DNA of 14,809 nucleotides, from positions 1 through 14,809 of the forward strand of contig JBAZYB010000091.1 in NCBI GenBank assembly GCA_041659545.1, given 5' to 3'. The notes under the pieces were generated by a model. The model worked only from the letters and a program-made list of their open reading frames with translations. It made no database searches and was not told where the DNA came from. The translations under genes and the position numbers were made by a program. The stretch comes from Hyphomicrobium_A sp041659545 (lineage in GTDB: Bacteria; Pseudomonadota; Alphaproteobacteria; Rhizobiales; Hyphomicrobiaceae). Position 1 is the stretch's first letter. The number at the start of each line of letters is the position of its first letter. Positions 6,147 to 13,019 of the stretch are shown one piece after another.

Positions 6147-8374
6147 TGCGGCAATACGAACTCGTCGAACGGGTTCTTCGCTACGATCCCAAGGCGGACG
6201 AGGCGATGCTGAATCGCGCCTACGTCTACGCCATGAAGGCGCACGGCAATCAGAAGCGCGCCTCTGGTGATCCATACTTCTCGCATCCGCTGGAAGTCGC
6301 CGCCATCCTCACCGACTTGAAGCTCGACGACGCGACAATCGTCACGGCCCTGCTGCATGACGTGATCGAGGATACGCCAGTCACGAGGGCGGAGATCGAT
6401 CAGTTGTTCGGTCCCGAGATCGGCAGGCTGGTGGACGGGCTGACGAAGATCCGCCGTCTAGACCTCGTCACCAAGAAGGCCGAGCAGGCGGAGAACTTCC
6501 GCAAGCTCTTGCTGGCCATCTCCAGCGACATCCGCGTGCTGCTCGTCAAGCTCGCCGATCGCCTGCACAACATGCGCACGCTCGAGCACATGAAGCCGGA
6601 GTCGCGCCAACGCATCTCCGAGGAAACGCTCGATATCTATGCCCCGCTGGCGGCGCGCATGGGCATGGAGAAAATGCGCGAGGAGCTGGAGGATTATGCC
6701 TTCCGCTGGCTGCATCCCGATGCCTACCAGGCCGTTACGGCCAAGCTGGCTGAACTCAGGCAGTCGAACGAGGGGCTGGTTGAGGAGATCCGCGCAGCTC
6801 TCGCCGCCAAGCTCGCCGAGGTGGGCATCGATGCAGAAGTGCACGGCCGCGAGAAAAAGCCCTACGCCATCTGGCGCAAGATGGCCAACAAGCAGATCAG
6901 CCTCGAGCAGCTGTCGGATATTTATGCCTTCCGGGTCGTGACCAAATCGATCGACGACTGCTACCGGGTACTTGGCGTGGCGCACACGACGTGGCGGACG
7001 GTGCCCGGCCGGTTCAAGGACTACATATCGACACCGAAGCAGAACAACTATCAGTCGATTCACACGACGATTGTCGGTCCGCGGCATCAGCGCGTCGAAT
7101 TGCAGATCCGTACCCGCGCCATGCACGAAGTCGCCGAATACGGTGTGGCGGCGCATGCCATCTACAAGGATGGCATCAACGGCTACGCGATGATGCGTCC
7201 GTCCGGTGAGACGGAGAAGGAGAGCGGACCGTACGCGTGGCTGCGTCGGCTGGTCGAGACCTTGCTCGAAGGATCGAACTCGGAAGAATTCCTCGAGCAC
7301 ACCAAGCTGGAGCTGTTTCAGGACCAGGTGTTCTGCTTCACGCCCAAGGGACGGCTCATCGCTTTGCCGCATGGCGCAACGCCGCTCGACTTCGCCTATG
7401 CGGTGCATACCGATGTCGGCAACGCCGCCGTGGGCGCCTTCGTCAACGGCCGCCACGTTCCGATCGACACCAAGCTGCGCAATGGCGATGAGGTTGAGAT
7501 CGAGACGGCCAAGAACCATACGCCTCCCCCCGCCTGGGAGAACCTCGTCGTTACAGGTCGCGCCCGCTCCGCCATCCGGCGTGCGGCACGCGATGCCGTG
7601 CGGCGGCAATACAGTGAGCTGGGTCGCCGACTGATCGCGTCACAGTTCGAGCGGCTTGGCGAGGAGCTGACCGACGATAAGCTGAAAAAGGCGCTGCCGC
7701 GTCTGGGCTACAAGTCCATGGAGGACGCCCTTGCGGCCGTGGGGCGCAATGAGTTGCCGCTTGAGAATGTCCTGAAGGCGGCCATCCCCGAGGCGCTCGA
7801 GCAGCAGCCTGAGAAGCCGACCTATCGGCGGACGCGGCGCTTCGGTCGCGCCAAGGGCCAGGATGGCTGGTTCAATATCGACCGGGTCATGAGCCTCAAG
7901 TTCCGTGGCACGGACGGAGAGCCAAGGGGCACGGGGCTGGCCATCCGCGGCATTAACAGTGACCTGCCCGTCAGCTTCGAGCCTGGCGGCGCCGTTCCGG
8001 GGGACCGCATCGTCGGCGTCATGATCCCTGGCGAAGGCATTCGTATCTTCCAGATCCACTCGCCGCGGCTGCGCGAATACGAGCACGAGGGCTGGATCGA
8101 CGTGACCTGGGATGTCGATCCGGACACCCCACAGCGATTCCCGGCGCGGATCAGCGTCACGGCCCTCAATGAGCCAGGAACTCTGGCCCAGATCGCCAAA
8201 GTGATAGGGGAGGCGGGCGGGAACATCGACAACGTCCGCATGGTCCGGCGTGCTTCCGATTTTACGGAAATGCGGATCGAGTTGGAGGTCCTGGATCTGG
8301 TGCATTTGAACCACATCGTCACAGGACTTCGTGAGAAAGCAGTCGTCAATAAGGTTGAGCGAGTATTCGATTGA
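6143..8374 (+). CDS. rel: Bifunctional (p)ppGpp synthetase/hydrolase (Rel/SpoT family)
   Basis: This enzyme makes ppGpp from GTP/GDP and ATP during starvation and degrades it otherwise. The 743-residue product has the full long-RSH layout. The HD hydrolase domain has His48, HD 72-73 (LLHDVIEDT) and LADRLHNMRT around Asp139. The synthetase domain has YAIWRKM, RFKD at 290-293, QNNYQSIHT and ELQIRTRAMHEVAEYGVAAH. A TGS domain covers about 394-455, and a C-terminal ACT domain about 670-743. RFKD is the RXKD form seen in bifunctional enzymes, not the EXDD form of synthetase-only RelA, and the HD site is intact. The C-terminal cysteines of other RSH proteins are absent here, as in rhizobial Rel (from memory). 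ATG 6143 matches the rhizobial start MMRQYELVERV. Upstream TTG 6119 is unlikely. Confidence 0.95.
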   Translation: MMRQYELVERVLRYDPKADEAMLNRAYVYAMKAHGNQKRASGDPYFSHPLEVAAILTDLKLDDATIVTALLHDVIEDTPVTRAEIDQLFGPEIGRLVDGLTKIRRLDLVTKKAEQAENFRKLLLAISSDIRVLLVKLADRLHNMRTLEHMKPESRQRISEETLDIYAPLAARMGMEKMREELEDYAFRWLHPDAYQAVTAKLAELRQSNEGLVEEIRAALAAKLAEVGIDAEVHGREKKPYAIWRKMANKQISLEQLSDIYAFRVVTKSIDDCYRVLGVAHTTWRTVPGRFKDYISTPKQNNYQSIHTTIVGPRHQRVELQIRTRAMHEVAEYGVAAHAIYKDGINGYAMMRPSGETEKESGPYAWLRRLVETLLEGSNSEEFLEHTKLELFQDQVFCFTPKGRLIALPHGATPLDFAYAVHTDVGNAAVGAFVNGRHVPIDTKLRNGDEVEIETAKNHTPPPAWENLVVTGRARSAIRRAARDAVRRQYSELGRRLIASQFERLGEELTDDKLKKALPRLGYKSMEDALAAVGRNELPLENVLKAAIPEALEQQPEKPTYRRTRRFGRAKGQDGWFNIDRVMSLKFRGTDGEPRGTGLAIRGINSDLPVSFEPGGAVPGDRIVGVMIPGEGIRIFQIHSPRLREYEHEGWIDVTWDVDPDTPQRFPARISVTALNEPGTLAQIAKVIGEAGGNIDNVRMVRRASDFTEMRIELEVLDLVHLNHIVTGLREKAVVNKVERVFD

Positions 8375-8435
8375 TAGGAGAATCTGTCAGGCGGGATAGA
8401 AAAAGGCACGGCGGGGGATCGGAGTTCTCTCAGGT

Positions 8436-9002
8436 ATGGTGCTTGACCGTCTACGGCAGTTGCAGAAGCGTCTCGTGAAGACGTTCGCAGGGATGAAGCC
8501 GGACCTTCGCGGGACCGCGCGTCGCTTGGTGAACCTGCGCGCCAGCCCGCATGAGATCGCGCTCGGATGCGCGCTCGGTGCTTTCGTCTCCATCACGCCG
8601 TTGCTTGGGGTGCAAACCCTGCTTGCGATGATTTTAGCCTTTGCGTTGCGGGCCAGCGTGCCGGCGGCCATGGTCGGCACGTTCGTTGGCAATCCGCTGA
8701 GCTGGCCGTTCATCTGGGTCTCGACGTATCTCACCGGGCTGCAGATGATCGGGCTGGAGGGTTCCTTCGACCCCTCGGCGGTTCAGCGCAACATCCAACT
8801 CCTCTGGCGGGCGCTGCTCGATCCTTCGCCGCAGATCCTCGACGCCACCTTGTCGTTGTTCTGGCCACTGCTGTGGCCGATGCTGGCGGGCAGTCTGCCG
8901 ATCGGACTGCTCACGGCGGCAATCGTCTACTATGTTTCGAGGAATGCCGTTCGCGGTTGGCGCCTGCGTATTATGAAGCGGACGCTGGCTGCGGCCGAAT
9001 GA
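8436..9002 (+). CDS. DUF2062 membrane protein
   Basis: The 188-residue protein has a basic N-terminus (about 1-38) and then hydrophobic segments at about 41-70, 75-102 and 141-167, so it is an inner-membrane protein. The core SPHEIALGCALGAFVSITPLLGVQT followed by FVGNPLSWPFIW matches the DUF2062 pattern (PxxGxQT and GNP). The C-terminus is basic. The family's biochemical role is not established. It lies between rel and pdxJ on the same strand, 61 bases after rel, an arrangement I recall from other rhizobia. The ribosome-binding site before ATG 8436 is poor (CAGGT), which may mean low expression or coupling to rel. Confidence 0.85.
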   Translation: MVLDRLRQLQKRLVKTFAGMKPDLRGTARRLVNLRASPHEIALGCALGAFVSITPLLGVQTLLAMILAFALRASVPAAMVGTFVGNPLSWPFIWVSTYLTGLQMIGLEGSFDPSAVQRNIQLLWRALLDPSPQILDATLSLFWPLLWPMLAGSLPIGLLTAAIVYYVSRNAVRGWRLRIMKRTLAAAE

Positions 9003-9013
9003 TCCTTCATCTT

Positions 9014-9035
9014 GCTAGCAGCCCTGTTCGCTAGC
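9014..9035. repeat. Paired GCTAGC palindromes between DUF2062 gene and pdxJ
   Basis: GCTAGC occurs at 9014-9019 and 9030-9035. Each copy is its own reverse complement, so together they form both a direct and an inverted repeat around AGCCCTGTTC. They fill most of the 49-base gap. A weak hairpin with CTTTCT after it could act as a terminator or attenuator, but this is low-confidence. Confidence 0.4.
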
Positions 9036-9051
9036 CTTTCTGGCAATCCAT

Positions 9052-9837
9052 ATGCGTAAACCCGCCTACCTGCGCCTGGGCGTCAATATCGACCACGTGG
9101 CGACCATCCGAAACGCCCGCGGGGGGCGCCACCCCGACCCGTTGCGGGCGGCCCATCTCGCCGTCGAAGCAGGGGCTGATGGCATCACCGCCCATTTGCG
9201 GGAAGATCGCCGGCACATTTCCGACACCGACATCGCGCGCCTGAAGAACGAGCTGACGCGTCCGCTCAATCTAGAGATGGCGGCGACCGACGAAATGCTG
9301 GAAATCGCGCTACGCCATTTGCCGAACGCGTGCTGTCTGGTTCCGGAGCGCCGCGAGGAGCGCACCACGGAGGGCGGGCTCAACGTCATTGGCGGGGGTG
9401 CACGGCTGGAGCGGGTCGTCGGCGCCCTGAAGAATGCCGGGGTGCGGGTGTCGTTGTTCATCGAGCCGGACGCGGGCGTCGTGGAGGCCTCGCGGCGCAT
9501 TGGTGCCGACATCGTCGAACTGCACACGGGCGCCTATTGCGAGCGTGCCCTGGAGGGTAACGCCGAGGGGGTGGCCCGCGAGCTGGAACGCATCACGTTG
9601 GCGGCGCGGCTTGCCGATGAGGCTGGCCTTGAGGTCCATGCCGGGCATGGGCTGACTTTCACCACGGTTGGCCCGGTGGCCCGGCTGCCGCAGATCGTCG
9701 AGCTCAACATCGGGCACTTCCTGATCGGTGAGGCGATCTTCGGTGGATTGGCCCGTGCCGTGGAGCGCATGCGGGTTTTGATGGACGAGGCGCGACGCGA
9801 AGCACTGGCCGGGGATCGGCAGGCGAGGTCAGCGTGA
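9052..9837 (+). CDS. pdxJ: Pyridoxine 5'-phosphate synthase
   Basis: PdxJ closes the pyridine ring from 3-amino-2-oxopropyl phosphate (the PdxA product) and deoxyxylulose 5-phosphate, the last ring-forming step of DXP-dependent vitamin B6 synthesis. The 261-residue TIM barrel has LGVNIDHVATIRNARG (9-24), GITAHLREDRRHI with catalytic His48, LNLEMA with Glu75, LVPERREERTTEGGL, VSLFIEP, VELHTGAYC, EVHAGHGLT with His199, and the phosphate-binding LNIGHFLIGEAIF. All catalytic residues expected from the E. coli enzyme are in place. ATG 9052 lacks a strong ribosome-binding site but matches the family start. The stop overlaps the acpS start by GTGA, a common rhizobial arrangement. Confidence 0.97.
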   Translation: MRKPAYLRLGVNIDHVATIRNARGGRHPDPLRAAHLAVEAGADGITAHLREDRRHISDTDIARLKNELTRPLNLEMAATDEMLEIALRHLPNACCLVPERREERTTEGGLNVIGGGARLERVVGALKNAGVRVSLFIEPDAGVVEASRRIGADIVELHTGAYCERALEGNAEGVARELERITLAARLADEAGLEVHAGHGLTFTTVGPVARLPQIVELNIGHFLIGEAIFGGLARAVERMRVLMDEARREALAGDRQARSA

Positions 9838-10247
9838 TCCTTGGCGTCGGAAACGATCTCATCGACATCCGGCGCATTGAAAAGACGCTTGAGCGCTTCG
9901 GGGAGCGTTTCGTGACGCGGGTCTTCACCGAGGTCGAGCGGCGCAAGTCGGATGGGCGTGCGCAACGTGCGGCATCCTATGCGAAGCGCTTCGCCGCCAA
10001 GGAGGCCTGCGCCAAGGCGCTGGGCACAGGGCTGCGACATGGCGTCTATTGGCGGGACATGGGTGTCGTAAATCTGCCTTCGGGGCGCCCGACCTTGTCG
10101 CTAACGGGTGGGGCGGCAAAGGTCCTCGCGGAACTCGTGCCGGACGGCTACGAGGCCCGCATCGATCTGACATTGACCGATGATTTTCCGCTAGCCGCCG
10201 CAATCGTGATTATTTCCGGCCTGCCTGAGAAGGGGGACCGACGCTAG
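9834..10247 (+). CDS. acpS: Holo-[acyl-carrier-protein] synthase
   Basis: AcpS transfers 4'-phosphopantetheine from CoA to the serine of acyl carrier protein, activating it for fatty acid synthesis. The 137-residue product starts MILGVGNDLIDIRRIE, with Asp8 as a metal ligand. FAAKEACAKALGTG follows with Glu57, the second ligand, and VYWRDMGVVNLPSGRPTLSL with the CoA-binding area. The GTG start at 9834 lies in a GTGA overlap with the pdxJ stop, so translation is probably coupled. Next comes lepB, separated by 122 bases with its own candidate promoter, so acpS may be the last gene of the rpoZ-to-acpS stretch. Confidence 0.95.
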   Translation: MILGVGNDLIDIRRIEKTLERFGERFVTRVFTEVERRKSDGRAQRAASYAKRFAAKEACAKALGTGLRHGVYWRDMGVVNLPSGRPTLSLTGGAAKVLAELVPDGYEARIDLTLTDDFPLAAAIVIISGLPEKGDRR

Positions 10248-10299
10248 GCAGCCGAGGTTTCGCACTGCAGCGAGCCGGCGGCTGATACAACAGCGCGAA

Positions 10300-10328
10300 T
10301 TGCGCCCCGTCGGCAAAATGGTTATAGC
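10300..10328 (+). promoter_or_regulatory. Candidate sigma-70 promoter for lepB-rnc-era
   Basis: A -35-like TTGCGC at 10300-10305 is followed 17 bases later by a -10-like TATAGC at 10323-10328. It lies in the gap after acpS and about 40 bases before the lepB ATG. Spacing is ideal and each hexamer matches the consensus at four of six positions. Confidence 0.45.
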
Positions 10329-10369
10329 GGCGCGGGCGCATAGCAGTGCTGTCCCAACGGGAGTTTGGC

Positions 10370-11128
10370 ATGGCCGTATCGGCGAATACCAGGAAGGGCG
10401 GTTGGGGGGAAACGTTCCTCATCGTCATCGAGGCGCTCGCCATCGCCATGGTGGTGCGAACCTTCCTCTATCAGCCCTTCAACATACCGTCGGGCTCGAT
10501 GAAGGAAACGCTGCTGATCGGCGATTACCTCTTCGTGTCGAAGCTGTCGTACGGCTACAGCCGCTACTCGTTCTACAACATCATTCCGTTTGAAGGCCGC
10601 CTGTTCGGGGCTTCGCCCAAACGTGGCGATGTCGCCGTATTCAAGCTGCCACGCGATAACTCCACGGACTACATCAAGCGCGTCATCGGGTTGCCGGGTG
10701 ATCAGATCGACGTACGCGGCGGTGTGGTGTTCATCAACGGCCAGGAAGTGCCGCGCAAGCGCATTGGCGATTTTGTTACGCAGGAGGACGCCGGTCCGCC
10801 GCGTCCGATCCCGGCCTATGAGGAGACGCTTCCCAACGGCGTGAAGTACACCGTGCTCGACGCTGAGGAGAACGGGCCCTTCGACAACGTCGGTCCCTAC
10901 AAGGTTCCGGCCGGTCACTATTTCATGATGGGCGACAACCGCGATAATTCCACAGACAGCCGCGCCTCATGGGGCGTCGGCTACGTGCCCTTCGACAATT
11001 TCATCGGGCGCGCCGAGATCATCTTCTTTTCCGCGGCCGTCGACGAACCGGGTGCATTCCAGTGGTGGAGCCCCTGGTCGTGGCCGTTCGATATTCGTTG
11101 GAACCGTTTCTTCAAGCTGGTCCGCTAG
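10370..11128 (+). CDS. lepB: Signal peptidase I
   Basis: LepB cleaves signal peptides from exported proteins on the outer face of the inner membrane. The 252-residue product has one N-terminal membrane segment (about 14-34, ETFLIVIEALAIAMVVRTFL). NIPSGSMKETL carries the nucleophile Ser43. RGDVAVFKLPRDNSTDYIKRVIGLPGD carries the general-base Lys103. GHYFMMGDNRDNSTDSR and GVGYVPFDNFIGRAEIIFF are the later conserved boxes. ATG 10370 has GGGAG 6 bases upstream; an upstream in-frame GTG at 10346 is less likely. The same enzyme would process the lytic transglycosylase at the left edge. rnc follows after 68 bases. Confidence 0.97.
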   Translation: MAVSANTRKGGWGETFLIVIEALAIAMVVRTFLYQPFNIPSGSMKETLLIGDYLFVSKLSYGYSRYSFYNIIPFEGRLFGASPKRGDVAVFKLPRDNSTDYIKRVIGLPGDQIDVRGGVVFINGQEVPRKRIGDFVTQEDAGPPRPIPAYEETLPNGVKYTVLDAEENGPFDNVGPYKVPAGHYFMMGDNRDNSTDSRASWGVGYVPFDNFIGRAEIIFFSAAVDEPGAFQWWSPWSWPFDIRWNRFFKLVR

Positions 11129-11151
11129 CGTTTGCTCTGTCCGTCTCGGCC

Positions 11152-11173
11152 GACGCCGGAAGCCTTCGGCGTC
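11152..11173 (+). promoter_or_regulatory. Stem-loop in the lepB-rnc gap (rnc leader)
   Basis: GACGCCG (11152-11158) pairs perfectly with CGGCGTC (11167-11173). One G-T and one A-T pair extend the stem to nine pairs around a four-base loop. It lies 23 bases before the rnc start. No T run follows, so it is more likely an mRNA processing or control element than a terminator. Confidence 0.6.
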
Positions 11174-11196
11174 CCGAATTGCATTGAACGTGTCAC

Positions 11197-11910
11197 GTGA
11201 TCCTGCGTCCGCGAAAACACAAAGACCTGGAAAAAGCGCTGGGGCATCGCTTCAAGAACCAGCAGCTCATCGAGGTTGCGCTGACGCACGCCAGCATGCG
11301 CGGCGGCAAGGCACAGACGAGCGACAACGAGCGGCTCGAGTTCATCGGCGACCGTGTGCTGGGTCTGGCCGTTTCCGAAGTCTTGATCGAGCTTTTTCCC
11401 GGCGCCAACGAGGGAGAGCTGGCGCGGCGATTTAATCGACTGGTGCGCGGCGAAGCCTGCGCCCGCGTGGCGCGCTCCATCGGCATTGGTCCGATGCTCA
11501 TCTTGTCGGACAGCGAGGCGGGAAGCGGCGGACGCGCCAAAGGCACGATCCTGGCCGACGCAATGGAAGCCATTCTCGGAGCGATCTTCCTCGACGCCGG
11601 TTTCGAAGCGGCCCGTGGCGTGGTACGCCGGCTGTGGGGTAGTCAGTACGATCAGCAGCCGACCAGTGCCGGGCCCGACGCAAAATCGGCGTTGCAGGAA
11701 TGGGCGCAGGGCAAAGGTCTGGCGCTCCCCGAGTACGTCGAGGTAAGCCGTTTGGGGCCGGATCACGCGCCGCACTTCACGTCGGAAGTGCGGATTGCGG
11801 GTTGCGCGCCGGCGCGCGGGGAGGGAACCTCCAAGCGCGCTGCCGAGCAGGCTGCCGCTCGTGTGCTATTGGAACGCGAAGGCGTGGCTGGAGCAGATCT
11901 GCATGAATGA
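11197..11910 (+). CDS. rnc: Ribonuclease III
   Basis: RNase III cleaves double-stranded RNA in rRNA precursors and many mRNAs. The 237-residue product has a catalytic domain with NERLEFIGDRVLGL (Glu45, Glu48, Asp52) and ADAMEAILGAIFLDAGF (Asp121, Glu124), the metal-binding residues of the family. A C-terminal double-stranded RNA-binding domain runs from about DAKSALQEWAQ (161) through GEGTSKRAAEQAAARVLLE. The GTG start at 11197 is the first start after an in-frame stop at 11185-11187, and its ribosome-binding site is weak. The last 8 bases overlap era, an arrangement common in bacteria. A strong hairpin lies just upstream. Confidence 0.96.
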   Translation: MILRPRKHKDLEKALGHRFKNQQLIEVALTHASMRGGKAQTSDNERLEFIGDRVLGLAVSEVLIELFPGANEGELARRFNRLVRGEACARVARSIGIGPMLILSDSEAGSGGRAKGTILADAMEAILGAIFLDAGFEAARGVVRRLWGSQYDQQPTSAGPDAKSALQEWAQGKGLALPEYVEVSRLGPDHAPHFTSEVRIAGCAPARGEGTSKRAAEQAAARVLLEREGVAGADLHE

Positions 11911-12841
11911 GATCGACGAAGAGCGCGGCCTTCCCGATGCCATCCGCCAGCGGTGCGGGTTCATCGCCGTTATCGGTGCGCCGAATGCCGGCAAGTCGAC
12001 GCTGGTCAATGCGCTGGTCGGCGCCAAGGTATCGATCGTCTCGCACAAGGTGCAGACGACGCGTGTACCCGTACGTGGCATCGTCAATGACGGCGACAGC
12101 CAGCTTGTCTTCATCGACACGCCCGGTCTGTTCGCGCCCAAGAAGCGCCTCGACACGGCGATGGTGGATGCTGCCTGGGGTGGCGCGCGCGATGCCGACG
12201 TCATCGTGCTGGTCATCGATGCGGTGCGCGGCATCGACGAGGCCGTCAGCGGCATTCTAGACAAGCTGGCAGATGTGAAGCTGCCGCGGCTTGCCGTGCT
12301 GAGCAAGATCGACAAGCTGGAGGACAAGGCCAAGCTGCTCGACCTCGTCGGTGAACTGCAGAGCCGGCTACGGTTCGAAGAGGTGTTCATGGTTTCCTCG
12401 ATTGCCGGCGATGGCGTCGAAGACCTGAAGCGCAATCTGGCCGCTCGCGTGCCCCTGGGGCATTGGCACTATCCGGCCGACGATTTGACCGACGCGCCGA
12501 TGCGCCTGCTCGCCTCCGAGATCACGCGCGAGAAGATCTTCCATCGCCTGCACGACGAGATCCCCTACTCCTCGACTGTCGAGACGACCGAGTGGACCGA
12601 ACGCCGGGACGGATCGGTGCGCATTGAGCAGACGATCTTCGTCAATCGCCCCGGGCAGAAGGCGATCATGCTCGGGAAGGGTGGGCAGACCATCAAGCAG
12701 GTGTCGATGGACAGCCGCCGCGAGCTCACCGAAATGCTCGAGCGACCCGTGCATCTGTTCTTGTTCGTGAAGGTGCGCGAGAACTGGCAAAATGATCCGG
12801 AGCGTTACCGCGAAATGGGCCTCGAGCTGCCGAAGAAGTGA
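11903..12841 (+). CDS. era: GTPase Era
   Basis: Era is a GTP-binding protein that binds the 3' end of 16S rRNA during 30S assembly. The 312-residue product has G1 GAPNAGKST (25-33), a G2 Thr in HKVQTTR, and G3 DTPG (72-75). G4 reads SKID (134-137) where NKID is usual, and G5 reads SSI (165-167) where SAL/SAK is usual. The C-terminal KH domain has IMLGKGGQTIKQV (GxxG loop) and ends in VKVRENWQNDPERYREMGL, typical of the family. ATG 11903 overlaps rnc by 8 bases, with GGAG 9 bases upstream; a longer in-frame start at 11795 lies deep inside rnc and is rejected. The G4/G5 variation is visible directly in the codons (AGC; TCC TCG). Confidence 0.96.
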   Translation: MNEIDEERGLPDAIRQRCGFIAVIGAPNAGKSTLVNALVGAKVSIVSHKVQTTRVPVRGIVNDGDSQLVFIDTPGLFAPKKRLDTAMVDAAWGGARDADVIVLVIDAVRGIDEAVSGILDKLADVKLPRLAVLSKIDKLEDKAKLLDLVGELQSRLRFEEVFMVSSIAGDGVEDLKRNLAARVPLGHWHYPADDLTDAPMRLLASEITREKIFHRLHDEIPYSSTVETTEWTERRDGSVRIEQTIFVNRPGQKAIMLGKGGQTIKQVSMDSRRELTEMLERPVHLFLFVKVRENWQNDPERYREMGLELPKK

Positions 12842-12941
12842 GTGCGTCGCTTCCTGCGTAACGCTCCCCGGGGGCTGCGATTATCAGCGCATCACAGGCA
12901 CGTCGCCCTCAATTGAACGCGCGCGCCGTTAACTGCTCCGC

Positions 12942-12970
12942 TTGACATCGCGTTCTCGGCGCCGCACATA
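12942..12970 (+). promoter_or_regulatory. Candidate sigma-70 promoter for thrS
   Basis: A perfect -35 TTGACA at 12942-12947 (in context CTTGACA, favoured in alphaproteobacteria) lies about 70 bases before thrS. At 17-base spacing the -10 would be CACATA (12965-12970), a weak match. The 178-base era-thrS gap otherwise shows no clear terminator and no T-box-like leader. Confidence 0.5.
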
Positions 12971-13019
12971 CGCCTCGCATCTTACCTGCTTGGTATGCAG
13001 CGATTGAGAGGAGAGGACT

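Noticed and set aside
6458..7609. Long minus-strand open frame (383 codons) inside rel
   Set aside because: It lies opposite a clear rel coding region and is rich in Arg, His and Gly, as expected for an antisense shadow in GC-rich DNA. It has no recognisable motif.
11795..11902. N-terminal extension of Era inside rnc
   Set aside because: It would overlap the RNase III RNA-binding domain by more than 100 bases. Era proteins begin close to the G1 motif, as with ATG 11903.
12842..12950. Possible terminator after era (CCCCGGGG and nearby short complementary segments)
   Set aside because: The stems are only four or so pairs with no T run, too weak to call.
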